From Bacteroidota bacterium (GTDB taxonomy: Bacteria; Bacteroidota; Bacteroidia; Bacteroidales; F082), in the NCBI GenBank assembly GCA_018816765.1, contig JAHIUX010000002.1:1-40156 (forward strand): a DNA stretch of 40,156 nt. The letters are read 5' to 3'. The position numbers and the translations under genes are program-made. The notes beneath the pieces are model-generated. The model was not told the origin of the DNA. It did not search any database and saw only the letters and a program-made list of their open reading frames with translations. The number at the start of each line of letters is the position of its first letter. Position 1 is the first letter of the stretch. Positions 15,901 through 25,219 of this stretch are shown in pieces.

Positions 15901-18900
15901 CGCATGGCGATGTTTCTGTTTTGCTTGATGGCAACCAGCGCTTCGAGGTCAATATCGAAGCGGTTTACATCGGGCCAGATGCCTTCGCGATCGATATAAG
16001 AGGTTCCCCATGGCGTAAATTTCACCGGGATTTCATATTCATAGTAGTTTTCGGTGAAGTCGGAACCCAGGCGGATGAACACTGTCAGATCGCCATACTC
16101 CAAATCTTCCGATTCGAGCAGCTTTTCGGCATGCACATACATTTTCAGTTTCTTGTACTTCCTGAAATCGAAATCGGTGGTTTTAAAGGCTGCCCTGGCA
16201 TCGCCGTCCTGCAGGCTTTCAACGGTAAACTGCATCGACTGCTCATTGAGCTGAACAAGGCTTGTGGTGCCGTAATTGATCTCGCGCTCGATTCCCGGAG
16301 GTTCCACATAAGGAATGGGTTCGCGGCGTCCGTTTTCTTCAATATTCACTGCCGAAATATCAAAACGGGTATTATTGGCGTGATCATCAACAACATACTC
16401 TCCTGCCGATTCGAGGTTGTAACGGTATTTACGCCATTCGCCACGCACCAGTTCAAGGGTGGCAAAACGGGCAACGATGGGCTTTTCAAATCCCTTGAAA
16501 AACATCCTGATGAAACGGATCGACCTGAAATCTTCGATATTGCCCACAACGCGCTCAGGCTGGCTCACCGGAATCTTAAACTGATACCATTTTACTTCGC
16601 CGGTAGAGCCGTTACCGAGGTCAATGCCTGTAGCATCCTGTATATCGGTGATGTAGTTTTCACCAATATTCATCTTGTTCGGATCGAGCTTGATGCGGTA
16701 TTGGAAATAACGCTCGGCTTCGCTCAGGGTGTTGTCGCGGTTAATATCTTCCACATTGGGCATCGAAGTGGCGCTGGTGGGGTAGGCCTCAGGGTTCAGG
16801 TCATCGGTAGGTGAGTTTCCATCGGGCCCGTTGAAGTTTTTGTAACGCTCAAGGATGCTGCCATAGCGCGAATCGCTGTCGAGCTTCGATCCCCTGAAAT
16901 ACTGGAAGTTATCTGCTGAAGGATCTTCGTTTGCGAGCTTGTAGGCGTCTGATTCGGCACCAAACTGGGTGCGGATGATATCGAGGAAGTCGGGTTCCTG
17001 GAAACTGCGTTCATCAATGTCGCGCAAGCCATCATAGCCCACATCCTGAAACTGCCTTGAGCCCGGGAGGCTGCTGAAGGATTCCACCAGAGCCTGCAGT
17101 GTAGGCACACGGCCCCAGATGGTTGTGTCGACATTCTCGACAGCCTCTGAAACGGGAAGGCCGTTTTCATAGAATTTTCTGCCGTCGCGCAGGATGTCTT
17201 CTGACACATCACCCAGGTTGATGTACAATTCGCCAGGGTTGTTGGGGTCTTCGGTAAACGGATCCATCATCCAGAACTCGATGTATTCTATATTGGTGGC
17301 TTCGAAGTCGGTCGACTCGATCCGGCGCATGATACCTCCCCAACGGGTGTCGGGCCGTTCAAGCAGACCGAATGCATTCATCCCCTGCGAGAATGTTGAA
17401 GGCATCACATCATAGTTGTAGGGCCCCCTTTCCGAAGGATAGTAAGCCAGGTTGAGCACGGCAATATTTGTCGGGATGCCCGAAGGCAGCTGCTTGTTCG
17501 GGAAAACCTCTGTTTCGAGTACCTGCCTGACACTATGCCTGGCCAGCTCATTCTTGTCCACATTGGGCGGACGCAAGGTGCCATAACGGTCATAAAACAA
17601 GGGGTCGATGATGTACCAGGCCAATTTCGACCGGTTTTTGCCATAGGCAAGGCCGGTGCCAGAAGACGCTTCAGGGAAGAGGTCAAGCTGTCCCTGCGGG
17701 GTACTGGCCAGGAACCAGGTGTTGGGTTGCCGCAGGTCGATGGTCGATTTGGCTCCTTCAAAATCATCAATATAGGAGGTTCCGGTTTTGCCGACGGCTT
17801 TGGCATGGCCGGGCAGAAACTGAGCAAACTCGCCATCAAAATTGATCCTTGAAACTTCTTTGGTGCTGATGCCCGGAATCTTATCTATCATTTTGGTAAG
17901 CCAGCGCGACTGTGTGCGATAACTCAGGTCGAGACCATAAATGGTGTTTGAAATGGGGTCGTCACCATAGTTTACTTTTTGGGTCAACGGCCGCTCGTGC
18001 AGGTTTAAGAGGGTACCACCGATTTTGAAGTCCTTGTTGATTTCATGATCAACGCGCAGTCCCATCATACGTTTTTGCTGTATGCTGAACATGGTGTTGC
18101 TTTCGAGCGAAATATTGATGGGCTGACCCGAGCTCATGATCCCCTCGTTGATGATGCGCACCCTGCCGAGGGTGTAGTCAACAGTATAATCCACATTTTC
18201 GGCCAAAGGCACACCACCTGCCGTCACACGAACTGATCCTTGTGGCACGTTGAGCGCGTTCAGGTTAATTTCGCTCCCGGCTTGCGATTTGTAGAATCCT
18301 TCGAGGATAAACTTATTTTTGTCGGGGAACTGCTCTGCACCCGATTTGGTGAGGGTATAGAGTGAGTCGAAAGCATATTTGTTGGCCAGGTCCGGATCAT
18401 CCGGAAACACCTTGTTTCTCAGGTGGCTCCCGAAAGGCTCGAGTACGGTGAAATAAATACGGCCATTGTTCGAGTTGATGGTTCCTCCGTTTGAGGCGGC
18501 ATTGTCGATGAAATCGAAAACACCATCACCTCCCTGTATCGGATTCAGCTGCTGATTCAGGTTGTCGAGGTTCATCAGGTGGACGAGCGGAATGCCTTTA
18601 ACATCATCATTTCCTTCGGTGAAATAGCCTGTGGGAACGCCATTCTGGTTTCCCTTATACAGGATGTTAAAGGTAAAGTCGTCCTTGTTGACCTGAAATG
18701 CCCGAATTGAGTACACGTTTTTCATCATCAGGTTCCACATGGGCATGCGGGTGTTGATGGAGGTGCTTTTGAGCAGCTTGGCCGTCAGACATTTTGGGGT
18801 ATTGATGCCCTGATCCGAAAATTCACCCACCTGAAAAGTGCTGTCGTAACCGATCACTGTGTATTGATAGGCTACTGCCAGCGTCTGGTCCGAATTCAGT

Positions 18901-20327
18901 GTGGTGTTGAGCGAAATAAAACCCAGTTTGCTGTTGAACGAAAACTCGGATGGGCTCAGCTTCCGCGCGTTTTCAACTTTCTCAAAATCCTGACCCGGAA
19001 CCATATAGCTGTTTTTTCCCACTTTAAACGGGTCACCGGTGAGGTAGGCGGTTACAGTATTGATGCTGCGAATGCTGGCGGTATCGAGCCGCGTTATCAG
19101 GTTGTTTGATCGGTTTGTTGGCAGTGGAGGACCGATTTTAGGCTGAATTTCCTTGTTATAGATCCACTCCTGTTTGCCTTCGCCAAGGTCGGTGAAGGCC
19201 ACAATGTTTCTGTTTTCATCAACGGCTGCACCGATATTGGTGACCCATACCTCGATCTTGGTGATGTTGATGTCGCTCGACACGATGGGCAATGTGGTCA
19301 GCGAAGACTCAAATTTGTCGCGAAAATACTGGCTCACAAAAAAGTGCCGGTTTTCTTCGTAGTCAAGACTGCTGAGGTTGAATTTATTGGTTTGCGCACC
19401 ACCCTGAACGGTAATATTTTTCGATTCGCTTTCCTGTTGCGAAAACACGGTAGTCACGGTGGTGCGGCCAAACTGCATCTTGGTTTTGATCCCAAAGAGC
19501 GACTGACTGCCACTGATGAGGGTGGTGTTGAGGGGCATGCTTACATTACCGGCTTCAATCAGCTTGATGATTTCGTCTTCCTTGCCCTCGTATTTCAGCT
19601 GGAGTTTGTTTTCGAACTGAAAGGTTGCCTCGGTATTGTAGTTGGTTTTGAACTCGATTTTATCACCGATTTTAGCAATCACATTCATTTGAATTTTCTG
19701 CTGAAAATCAAAATTCGTGGTGCGTCGCTGCCTCACATCGAGCTGTGGATCTTCGCGGTTTACACTCCTGACGCCGAAGGTTACCTCAGCTGAACCTTGT
19801 GGCCTGATATCGATGGTGTTGCCGCCAAAAATCCTGTCGAATGCCTCGCCACCAATGTAAATGGCCGGTATAATGGAGGAACTCGTTTGGGTGCCGGCAG
19901 CCTTTGTCCGTTCTTTCCAGTAAGCGCGAATACCTTTCTTATTGTCGAAGTTGCGGTATTCGCTCATGCTCATCGACACCGGCTCACGGTATTGAAAATC
20001 ACCGACCTTAGATACGAAGGTATATTGTCCGGTAACGGGATCGTACACGATGTCGCGTTTGATGTTCGGTGGGTCTTTCAGGTAAAAAGGCGACTGGTCG
20101 TCGAGCTGCTGATAAGGATTTCCCTGGTCTGCCGGGATCGGATAAACGGGTTTACTTGTGTCAGGTGTCTGTGCGTTGGGAATGAAGGCCGGCCGGGCAG
20201 GCTTTACGGGCGGGTTTGTTGCAGCATCGCTTCCCACAGCCAATATCAGCATGGCTGTCAGGATAATAAATGGAAATACGTACTTCACAAACCGGATCAA
20301 TGGCTTTCCCTGTTTAATTCTCCACAC
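12987..20327 (-). CDS. sprA: T9SS outer-membrane translocon protein SprA (Sov)
   Basis: SprA (Sov in Porphyromonas) forms the giant single-chain beta-barrel through which T9SS cargo crosses the outer membrane. At 2446 residues it has the size expected of the family. An N-terminal membrane/signal segment (FVFPFIILTAMLILAVG type, residues 15-33) is followed by a proline-rich stretch. Then come the typical SprA start (QSPFYLKDPPNIKRDIVYD, then YTFVSKVGDFQYREP) and long alternating beta-strand sequence with Tyr, Asn and Arg repeats to a C-terminal aromatic strand (FAGITMRFNLAQ). The start is a GTG at 20327; the only upstream in-frame codon of note is the ruvA stop, which is in the same frame. No ATG is available near the signal segment. 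It lies 33 bases downstream of ruvA and is probably cotranscribed with it. Cargo genes at 23571 and 38386 depend on this system. Confidence 0.96.
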   Translation of the reverse strand: MWRIKQGKPLIRFVKYVFPFIILTAMLILAVGSDAATNPPVKPARPAFIPNAQTPDTSKPVYPIPADQGNPYQQLDDQSPFYLKDPPNIKRDIVYDPVTGQYTFVSKVGDFQYREPVSMSMSEYRNFDNKKGIRAYWKERTKAAGTQTSSSIIPAIYIGGEAFDRIFGGNTIDIRPQGSAEVTFGVRSVNREDPQLDVRQRRTTNFDFQQKIQMNVIAKIGDKIEFKTNYNTEATFQFENKLQLKYEGKEDEIIKLIEAGNVSMPLNTTLISGSQSLFGIKTKMQFGRTTVTTVFSQQESESKNITVQGGAQTNKFNLSSLDYEENRHFFVSQYFRDKFESSLTTLPIVSSDINITKIEVWVTNIGAAVDENRNIVAFTDLGEGKQEWIYNKEIQPKIGPPLPTNRSNNLITRLDTASIRSINTVTAYLTGDPFKVGKNSYMVPGQDFEKVENARKLSPSEFSFNSKLGFISLNTTLNSDQTLAVAYQYTVIGYDSTFQVGEFSDQGINTPKCLTAKLLKSTSINTRMPMWNLMMKNVYSIRAFQVNKDDFTFNILYKGNQNGVPTGYFTEGNDDVKGIPLVHLMNLDNLNQQLNPIQGGDGVFDFIDNAASNGGTINSNNGRIYFTVLEPFGSHLRNKVFPDDPDLANKYAFDSLYTLTKSGAEQFPDKNKFILEGFYKSQAGSEINLNALNVPQGSVRVTAGGVPLAENVDYTVDYTLGRVRIINEGIMSSGQPINISLESNTMFSIQQKRMMGLRVDHEINKDFKIGGTLLNLHERPLTQKVNYGDDPISNTIYGLDLSYRTQSRWLTKMIDKIPGISTKEVSRINFDGEFAQFLPGHAKAVGKTGTSYIDDFEGAKSTIDLRQPNTWFLASTPQGQLDLFPEASSGTGLAYGKNRSKLAWYIIDPLFYDRYGTLRPPNVDKNELARHSVRQVLETEVFPNKQLPSGIPTNIAVLNLAYYPSERGPYNYDVMPSTFSQGMNAFGLLERPDTRWGGIMRRIESTDFEATNIEYIEFWMMDPFTEDPNNPGELYINLGDVSEDILRDGRKFYENGLPVSEAVENVDTTIWGRVPTLQALVESFSSLPGSRQFQDVGYDGLRDIDERSFQEPDFLDIIRTQFGAESDAYKLANEDPSADNFQYFRGSKLDSDSRYGSILERYKNFNGPDGNSPTDDLNPEAYPTSATSMPNVEDINRDNTLSEAERYFQYRIKLDPNKMNIGENYITDIQDATGIDLGNGSTGEVKWYQFKIPVSQPERVVGNIEDFRSIRFIRMFFKGFEKPIVARFATLELVRGEWRKYRYNLESAGEYVVDDHANNTRFDISAVNIEENGRREPIPYVEPPGIEREINYGTTSLVQLNEQSMQFTVESLQDGDARAAFKTTDFDFRKYKKLKMYVHAEKLLESEDLEYGDLTVFIRLGSDFTENYYEYEIPVKFTPWGTSYIDREGIWPDVNRFDIDLEALVAIKQNRNIAMRDPNSDISLMYPYIEYIGDHKVKVLGSPSISDINGIMIGVRNPKRLSLNTSDDGNPKSAVIWVNELRVTDFDNKGGWGATARMETMLADIGRVVVSGAHSSPGFGSLDMKVNETSREAKTSFDVATDIDLGKFLPAKTGLKVPMHFDYGESHIKPEYNPLDPDIKLNDDLDSYQSKDSQDSLKRIVKDYTQRKNINFINVRKDRVDSKRPPRIYDVENLSVSYAYSEIYHRNIDLDFDLRKTYRGGIGYTFNNNPKNIQPFSKLKWASKPAFQLIKDFNFYYLPKNFSFRTDMNRTNNTKKFRNKSAGDIITYPIYAKTWTWNRNYDFKFDFTKALTFDFTAGTNAYIYEPAGNPDRGTTAYNQNRDTIMDEIFRFGSKSSYNQTFKLNYTVPLNKIPVLNWISATAGYQGMYTWTASPLSVQDRIGNTLGNQNTKQLNGNVDLVKLYNKNTYLKNLNTPPKAARGSGPTPRSIDEKQGAVKPATPNPEEAMADSTGQKPRVNYAKIVGDQLLKLTMSIKKASLNYTQNNGILLPGFMPEPDLLGYNFNSGAPGWGFILGSEADIRQNAVANGWLSGDSLLNQAYSRRYTENLAYKVNLEPVSGLRIDISGDKTRGLNFQEFFRADSTGTFRSFSPTESGNFSMSFGMWNTAFVKPRKDDSSELFDKMLDNRKIIADRLAYKNQQWIDEGENYYYDSAGANYFPYGYGSQAQEVLFYSFIAAYRGQDAKTIKMNPFPKIPIPNWSISYNGLSKIEALKGTFKNINLTHAYRSSYAITTWRSNVDFDPENLTKTYANTNLFITRYDLSQITLTEQFSPLLGLDLAFHNSLTARVEYKKQRNLTMSFVNNQLTEVAGSEIVIGSGYRIKNLSLILSSVTGGGRATRSSNDLVLKVDLGFRTDKTTLRRIDENNSQVSAGQNRINIYVTADYMINDRFNLQAFFKRDMSDPFVSSQFKNSNTFAGITMRFNLAQ

Positions 20328-20360
20328 AAAAAGGCTTTTTCTGCTGCACAGATACAGCCA

Positions 20361-20942
20361 TTACAAAATCTTCAACGCTTCCTTAATCAACAATTCCACC
20401 GTAGGTGAAGGATGTACCGTCAGCACCTTGTCGAGGGCTTTTTCGGCACCAGCTTTGTTAAACCCAAGGATTAACAGACCTGATAACGCTTCCTCCCTTA
20501 ACCTATTGTGTATTATTCCTATTTTTTCAGGTATTCCTGAAGTTTTGGCCACCTTGTCTTTCAGGTCGACAACAATACGCTGGGCTGTTTTCCCGCCTAT
20601 TCCTTTCACTGCCTGAAGCACCAGAATATTGCCTGTGGCAATGGCATCGATGGCTTCGTCGGTGCTCAGCGATGAGAGTATCAGCCTGGCAGTGTTTGCC
20701 CCGACGCCACTCACTGAGATCAATTGCATAAAAAGTGCACGTTCGCGCTCATCAGCGAACCCGAACAGCACATGGGCATCCTCGCGAATGGCAAGGTAGG
20801 TGAAAAGCCTTGCCTGGGCCTGGTCGGCGAGGGCTGTGAACGTATTGAGCGATATATGCAACTGATAACCAATTCCATGATTTTCAACAATCACATATGC
20901 CGGGTTTTTTTCAATAATATTTCCGGAGATAAAAGCGTACAT
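20361..20942 (-). CDS. ruvA: Holliday junction branch migration protein RuvA
   Basis: RuvA binds four-way junctions as a tetramer and recruits the RuvB motor. The protein is 193 residues from the ATG at 20942 (MYAFISGNIIEKNPAYVIVE). The frame runs further upstream to 21041, but that extension lacks homology to RuvA and would include the promoter. Domain I is the OB fold (residues 1-62, GIGYQLHISL, YLAIREDAHVLFGF). Domain II has two helix-hairpin-helix motifs (LISVSGVGANTARLIL and LQAVKGIGGKTAQRIV). Domain III, which contacts RuvB, is at 145-193. Two exact -7-box matches flank the ruvA-maeB intergenic region, so the two genes are transcribed divergently. Confidence 0.95.
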   Translation of the reverse strand: MYAFISGNIIEKNPAYVIVENHGIGYQLHISLNTFTALADQAQARLFTYLAIREDAHVLFGFADERERALFMQLISVSGVGANTARLILSSLSTDEAIDAIATGNILVLQAVKGIGGKTAQRIVVDLKDKVAKTSGIPEKIGIIHNRLREEALSGLLILGFNKAGAEKALDKVLTVHPSPTVELLIKEALKIL

Positions 20943-20982
20943 GCCCTGGTGTTGATTATGGAATTGCTGTTGAATCTTTGGG

Positions 20983-20990
20983 CAAAAGTA
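20983..20990 (-). promoter_or_regulatory. -7 box of the ruvA-sprA transcript
   Basis: The minus strand reads TACTTTTG, an exact TAnnTTTG match, with about 40 bases to the ruvA ATG. No -33 TTG at canonical spacing was seen. Confidence 0.5.
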
Positions 20991-21036
20991 CAAAATATCC
21001 GCAAGTTTAAACGCGCATGATGGATATGCCCATTTA

Positions 21037-21109
21037 GACATTAAAATGTCAATAATAAGCCCATTAAACCCATTTAATGAAATGGTCTCTCACTTTTTCA
21101 ACCATTTCA
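21037..21109. repeat. three clustered inverted repeats in the ruvA-maeB divergent region
   Basis: Within 73 bases there are three perfect inverted repeats: GACATT-AA-AATGTC (21037-21050), CATTAAA-CCCA-TTTAATG (21062-21079) and TGAAATGG with CCATTTCA (21078-21085 and 21102-21109, 16-base loop). The last two share bases 21078-21079, so they could be alternative pairings. They lie between the -7 boxes of ruvA (20983) and maeB (21183). They could be operator sites for either gene or a structured element; nothing here distinguishes these. Confidence 0.45.
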
Positions 21110-21182
21110 CAAGCAGGTTTTTAGAATGAGTTTAAATAGCGTGTTTTGTTGTTTTTTCTGAAAATCAGGCTGATGTTATTTG

Positions 21183-21190
21183 TAATTTTG
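21183..21190 (+). promoter_or_regulatory. -7 box of maeB
   Basis: TAATTTTG matches TAnnTTTG exactly and ends 22 bases before the maeB ATG. The best upstream -33 candidate is poor. Confidence 0.5.
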
Positions 21191-21212
21191 GTGAATTACA
21201 AAACATTACATT

Positions 21213-23507
21213 ATGGACAAATTATTCAATAAGGATGCCTTTAATTACCATGCCCTTGGCAGGCCCGGCAAATTGGAGGTTATCCCTTCAAAGCCTTATG
21301 CCACACAACGCGACCTTTCGCTGGCCTATACGCCAGGAGTGGCCGATCCCTGTATGGCGATCTACAAAAACCCTGAAGATGTGTATAAATACACCATCAA
21401 GGGCAACCTGGTTGCTGTGATTTCCAATGGTACTGCAGTGCTTGGACTGGGTGACATCGGCCCCGAAGCCGGAAAACCGGTGATGGAAGGCAAAGGCTTG
21501 CTGTTTAAGGTTTTTGCTGATGTGGATGTGTTCGACATCGAAATCAATGAGAAAGATCCTGAAAAACTGATTCAGATCATTAAAGCCATTGCCCCTACCT
21601 TTGGCGGCATCAACCTCGAAGACATCAAAGCACCCGAGTGTTTTGAAATTGAAGAACGCTTAAAAAAAGAACTGCCAATCCCGGTGATGCACGACGACCA
21701 GCACGGCACAGCCATCATTACTTCGGCTGGCTTGCTCAATGCGCTTGAAATCAACGGAAAGAAAATAGAGAACCTGAAGATTGTGGTTAACGGCGCTGGT
21801 GCAGCAGCCATTTCCTGTACCAAGCTGTATATCAAACTTGGCGCCAGGCCCGAAAACATCCTGATGTTCGACAGCAAGGGTTTTCTGCATAAAAAACGCA
21901 CCGACCTGAACGAGACCAAGAAATTGTTTGCCCTCGACAAGCCAGATATCAGCCTGGCTGATGCGCTTAAAGGTGCCGATATGTTCCTCGGCCTGTCGGT
22001 GGGTGGTGTGCTGAAAAAAGAAATGCTGCTTGCCATGAACACCAACCCGATTGTGTTTGCGCTAGCGAATCCTACACCGGAAATTTCCTACACCGAAGCG
22101 ATGTCGACACGCGAGGACATCATCATGGCCACAGGCCGTTCCGACTTCCCGAACCAGATCAACAATGTGCTGGGATTTCCGTTTATCTTCAGGGGAGCAC
22201 TCGATGTGCGCGCCAGCGAGATCAACGACGAGATGAAACTTGCTGCTTCGGTAGCCCTTGCCCAGCTGGCCAAAGAACCGGTACCTGAGGAAGTGAATGT
22301 TGCCTTCAATGTGAACAACCTTAAGTTTGGTCAGGAGTACATCATCCCGAAACCAACCGATCCAAGGCTCATCGAAAGGGTGGCCCCTGCTGTGGCACGT
22401 GCTGCCATGGAAACCGGCGTTGCCCGCAAACCCATCACCAATTGGGATGCATATGTGGACGAACTGCGCAAGCGCTTAAGTATCGGAAATCCCCTGCTTC
22501 GCCAGATCAAGACCAGGGCAAAACACAATCCTAAGCGCGTTATCCTCGCCGATGCCGAAGACTATAAGATGCTGAAAGCAGCCGAGATCGTGATGAACGA
22601 GAATTTCGCCGAGCCCATCCTTTTAGGTAATGTTAATAAGATCAAGACCCTCATCAAGGAAAACGACCTCGAACTGAACGGCGTCGAGATTATCGATCCG
22701 CGTTCACCGCAACAAAACGGAAAGAGAAAACAATTTGCCGAAGCACTTTTCATGAAGAGGCAGCGCAAGGGCATGACCTTTAATGCAGCACGCAGCCACA
22801 TGACACACCGCAACTATTTTGCCCCAATGATGCTCGAAGTAGGCATGGCTGATGCCATGGTTTCTGGCCTTACGCGCAACTATCCTGACACCATCAGGCC
22901 GGCATTGCAGGTTATTGGCCGTCATCCCGGCGCCAATGTTGTTTCGGGTATGTACATCATCATTACCAAACAGGGACCTGTATTCTTTGCTGATTGCACC
23001 GTGAACAAGAACCCCACTGCAGAAGAGCTCGTTGAGATCACGCTGCAGACCTGCATGGCTGTGAGGGAATTTAAGGTGACACCAAGGGTAGCTTTTCTGT
23101 CGTATTCGAATTTCGGTTCATCGGGCGGCGAAGGTCCTGAAAAACAGCGAAAGGCTGTTGAAATCCTGCACAAGACCCATCCAGAACTGATTGTGGATGG
23201 CGAAATTCAGGTGAATGCGGCATTGAATCCAAGCCTGCTGAACGAGTTGTTCCCCTTCTCGATGCTTGCTGGCGGACCTGCCAACACCCTTATCTTCCCT
23301 AACCTGGAAGCCGCCAATATCGGCTACAAGCTGATGCAGGAACTGGGTAAGTTTGAAGTTATCGGGCCCGTGCTCAATGGATTGAACAAGTCTGTTCATG
23401 TGCTGCAAATGGGCAGTTCAGTAACTGAAATTGTCAATATGATCACCATTGCTGTGCTGGATGCCCAATATCAGGCTGAAAAAGAATACCTTAAGGCCGG
23501 AAAATAG
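21213..23507 (+). CDS. maeB: NADP-dependent malic enzyme, MaeB type with phosphotransacetylase-like domain
   Basis: MaeB decarboxylates malate to pyruvate with reduction of NADP. The 764-residue length matches the large bacterial two-domain form. Residues 1-425 are the malic enzyme domain, with [11 protein letters not shown], the metal and substrate region [19 protein letters not shown], the nucleotide site [15 protein letters not shown], and [10 protein letters not shown]. Residues about 430-764 resemble phosphate acetyltransferase ([75 protein letters not shown]). In other bacteria that domain is non-catalytic and binds acetyl-CoA as an allosteric signal. It is a monocistronic gene with a -7 box upstream and a strong terminator downstream. 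Confidence 0.96.
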   Translation: MDKLFNKDAFNYHALGRPGKLEVIPSKPYATQRDLSLAYTPGVADPCMAIYKNPEDVYKYTIKGNLVAVISNGTAVLGLGDIGPEAGKPVMEGKGLLFKVFADVDVFDIEINEKDPEKLIQIIKAIAPTFGGINLEDIKAPECFEIEERLKKELPIPVMHDDQHGTAIITSAGLLNALEINGKKIENLKIVVNGAGAAAISCTKLYIKLGARPENILMFDSKGFLHKKRTDLNETKKLFALDKPDISLADALKGADMFLGLSVGGVLKKEMLLAMNTNPIVFALANPTPEISYTEAMSTREDIIMATGRSDFPNQINNVLGFPFIFRGALDVRASEINDEMKLAASVALAQLAKEPVPEEVNVAFNVNNLKFGQEYIIPKPTDPRLIERVAPAVARAAMETGVARKPITNWDAYVDELRKRLSIGNPLLRQIKTRAKHNPKRVILADAEDYKMLKAAEIVMNENFAEPILLGNVNKIKTLIKENDLELNGVEIIDPRSPQQNGKRKQFAEALFMKRQRKGMTFNAARSHMTHRNYFAPMMLEVGMADAMVSGLTRNYPDTIRPALQVIGRHPGANVVSGMYIIITKQGPVFFADCTVNKNPTAEELVEITLQTCMAVREFKVTPRVAFLSYSNFGSSGGEGPEKQRKAVEILHKTHPELIVDGEIQVNAALNPSLLNELFPFSMLAGGPANTLIFPNLEAANIGYKLMQELGKFEVIGPVLNGLNKSVHVLQMGSSVTEIVNMITIAVLDAQYQAEKEYLKAGK

Positions 23508-23528
23508 GCCTCATTCTGGATGAAGCAC

Positions 23529-23562
23529 AAAGGCAGTCTGAACCAATCAGGCTGCCTTTTTT
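23529..23562. terminator. terminator after maeB
   Basis: AAAGGCAGTCTG (23529-23540) pairs with CAGGCTGCCTTT (23548-23559) over 12 pairs including one G-T, with a seven-base loop, and is followed by a short T-run. It lies between the converging ends of maeB (23507) and the minus-strand T9SS cargo gene (23571). Confidence 0.8.
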
Positions 23563-23570
23563 AATGAGTC

Positions 23571-24467
23571 TTAGCGGATGATAAGTTTTCTGACAGTTGA
23601 TTGACCTTTGCTCTGCAGGACAAGGAAATAATTGCCCGGATTAAGCTCCCTGACAGAAAATGTGGCAGCATAATTCAAGCCGGAAGTTAATTTCTGATAT
23701 ACGGTTTTCCCATTCAGATCAACAATCGTTAGCTGGCTGATTTGTTCCTGCCATATCACCGTAACATAATCACTGGCTGGATTTGGATACACCACTGGTT
23801 TGTCGTCAGTTGATTCATTTAAGTCAACATAATAAACGTAAACCATTATTGTCGTGTCGGATACAATGTTGATTTCGGGAATGGTGATATCTTCATACGT
23901 AGGAAAATCCAGGGTAAGAAGGTAAGTCAGTGGCATAAGAATCCTAAAATGAAGCGGTCCGTTGTCAACACTTTTCGCATACGTTATTTCACTCGTACAA
24001 TCACCAGCTGTAATCAGTGATCCATTCACCTGATGGTCGGTACAGGACGCACAAAATTCAAATTGTACGTTTAGGGTGTAAGGACCTTTGATGATAATAT
24101 TTGAATATGTCCAGGGGCTGTATTCCTGTTCATTAATCTTTGCCCTGACCGCCCAGGCGTAATACCCTTCAGGCAAGTTGATCAGGGAAAAATCCAACGA
24201 CTTCGGCAGAATTAAAATCGTGAGCGTACCATCTTCAACCGTTTCACCATTGCAGGCATCGAAATTGGAAACACGGGCATACTGAAAATACAAGGCATCT
24301 CCCTCGTATCCAATATCTAAGTTAACGGTGTTTCCGTTTTCAGATAAATTGGCGATACAATGGGTAAAGTAAAATTCCTGTGCCATCAAGGGCATATGCC
24401 CAAATCCAGCCTGAAAAAGGGCAAAAACAGCCAACAATTTCCAGCCTGAGAAATTAATGTTGTTCAT
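23571..24467 (-). CDS. secreted protein of unknown function with T9SS type A sorting domain
   Basis: A 298-residue secreted protein from the ATG at 24467. The frame starts earlier at 24506, but MNNINFSGWKLLAVFALFQAGFG is the sensible signal peptide. The central region (about residues 40-210) is beta-rich with no domain I recognise. It has several cysteines (THCIAN, FDACNGE, EFCASC, GDCTSE) that may form disulfides. The last about 75 residues are a T9SS type A sorting domain: VYPNPASDYVTV, LTIVDLNGKTVYQ, LNPGNYFLVLQS and the terminal KLIIR. It is therefore predicted to be exported by the SprA-dependent system encoded 4 kb away. The -7 box at 24496 gives it its own promoter. Confidence 0.85.
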   Translation of the reverse strand: MNNINFSGWKLLAVFALFQAGFGHMPLMAQEFYFTHCIANLSENGNTVNLDIGYEGDALYFQYARVSNFDACNGETVEDGTLTILILPKSLDFSLINLPEGYYAWAVRAKINEQEYSPWTYSNIIIKGPYTLNVQFEFCASCTDHQVNGSLITAGDCTSEITYAKSVDNGPLHFRILMPLTYLLTLDFPTYEDITIPEINIVSDTTIMVYVYYVDLNESTDDKPVVYPNPASDYVTVIWQEQISQLTIVDLNGKTVYQKLTSGLNYAATFSVRELNPGNYFLVLQSKGQSTVRKLIIR

Positions 24468-24495
24468 TTTTCGGAGGTTTTGATACCAGGTTGAA

Positions 24496-24503
24496 CAAAG
24501 ATA
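24496..24503 (-). promoter_or_regulatory. -7 box of the T9SS cargo gene
   Basis: The minus strand reads TATCTTTG, an exact TAnnTTTG match, 28 bases upstream of the ATG at 24467. Confidence 0.5.
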
Positions 24504-24549
24504 CACATCTCAAAGCATAAAACTATGGACCTGATAATATTATTTTCCA

Positions 24550-24557
24550 TATTTTTG
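24550..24557 (+). promoter_or_regulatory. possible -7 box upstream of the ECF sigma operon
   Basis: TATTTTTG matches TAnnTTTG but lies 111 bases before the start of the sigma gene in AT-rich sequence with no -33 TTG. A chance match is quite possible, and an ECF operon may use its own promoter instead. Confidence 0.25.
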
Positions 24558-24668
24558 AAATGAATTGCCGTGCATTTATGGAATAAATATTGTGGAAAAG
24601 CAGGCAAATCAGGAATAAGGAATAATTGTTTATCATGTATTGTCTAAACGATAAAGCTTTCGCCGGGA

Positions 24669-25217
24669 TTGAAGAAACTTGATGAGTCGCAATTAGTTGG
24701 AAAGATTAGGCTGGGCGACGAAAGGGCTTTGGCTGAGCTGATCGACAGGCATCAGGCTGCAATAGCCCGGGTGGTTGTCGGCATGCTGGGCAATGTTCCG
24801 GAGGCGGAAGATGTGGGGCAGGAAGTTTTTTTAAGGTTCTGGTTCTCGGCCAGCCATTACAGGCACGAGGCAGAGGTGAGAACCTACCTGACACGGATTG
24901 CCATTAATTTGTCAATCAATGAACTTAACAAAAGGAAGCGGAAATTTGGGTTTATGTTGAATCTTGGAACGGAAACGGCTGAAGTGTTTGCGGCAAAGGT
25001 TGATTCGCACGAGCAGTTGTACAGCAATGCCGAGTTAATCAAGGCAGCGCTTAGCCGCCTCGACACTGCCCACCGTTCAGTGGTCGTCTTGCGCCTCATC
25101 GAGGGATATTCGACCAAGGAAACGGCTGAGATTCTTAACCTGCCGCTGGGTACGGTGCTTTCGCGACTCGCCAGGGCACAGGAGAAGATGAGGAATATCA
25201 TTGGAAAACAACCATAG
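24669..25217 (+). CDS. ECF-type RNA polymerase sigma factor
   Basis: A 182-residue ECF sigma factor. Region 2 spans about residues 15-85 (LAELIDRHQAAIARVV, the GNVPEAEDVGQEVFLRFW core-binding block, EVRTYLTRIAINLSINE). Region 4 spans about 125-180 (LSRLDTAHRSVVVLRL, GYSTKETAEILNLPLGTVLSRLARA, a helix-turn-helix). The start is a TTG at 24669: an in-frame TAA lies 22 bases upstream and no ATG precedes the conserved region. A weak start of this kind could keep expression low. The stop is two bases before the ATG of the next gene, so translation is probably coupled to the putative anti-sigma factor. Confidence 0.92.
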   Translation: MKKLDESQLVGKIRLGDERALAELIDRHQAAIARVVVGMLGNVPEAEDVGQEVFLRFWFSASHYRHEAEVRTYLTRIAINLSINELNKRKRKFGFMLNLGTETAEVFAAKVDSHEQLYSNAELIKAALSRLDTAHRSVVVLRLIEGYSTKETAEILNLPLGTVLSRLARAQEKMRNIIGKQP

Positions 25218-25219
25218 CA

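Noticed and set aside
12987-20327. Many plus-strand open frames inside sprA, the longest at 15843-16814 (323 codons)
   Set aside because: All are antisense to the continuous 2446-residue sprA, with no start context or homology.
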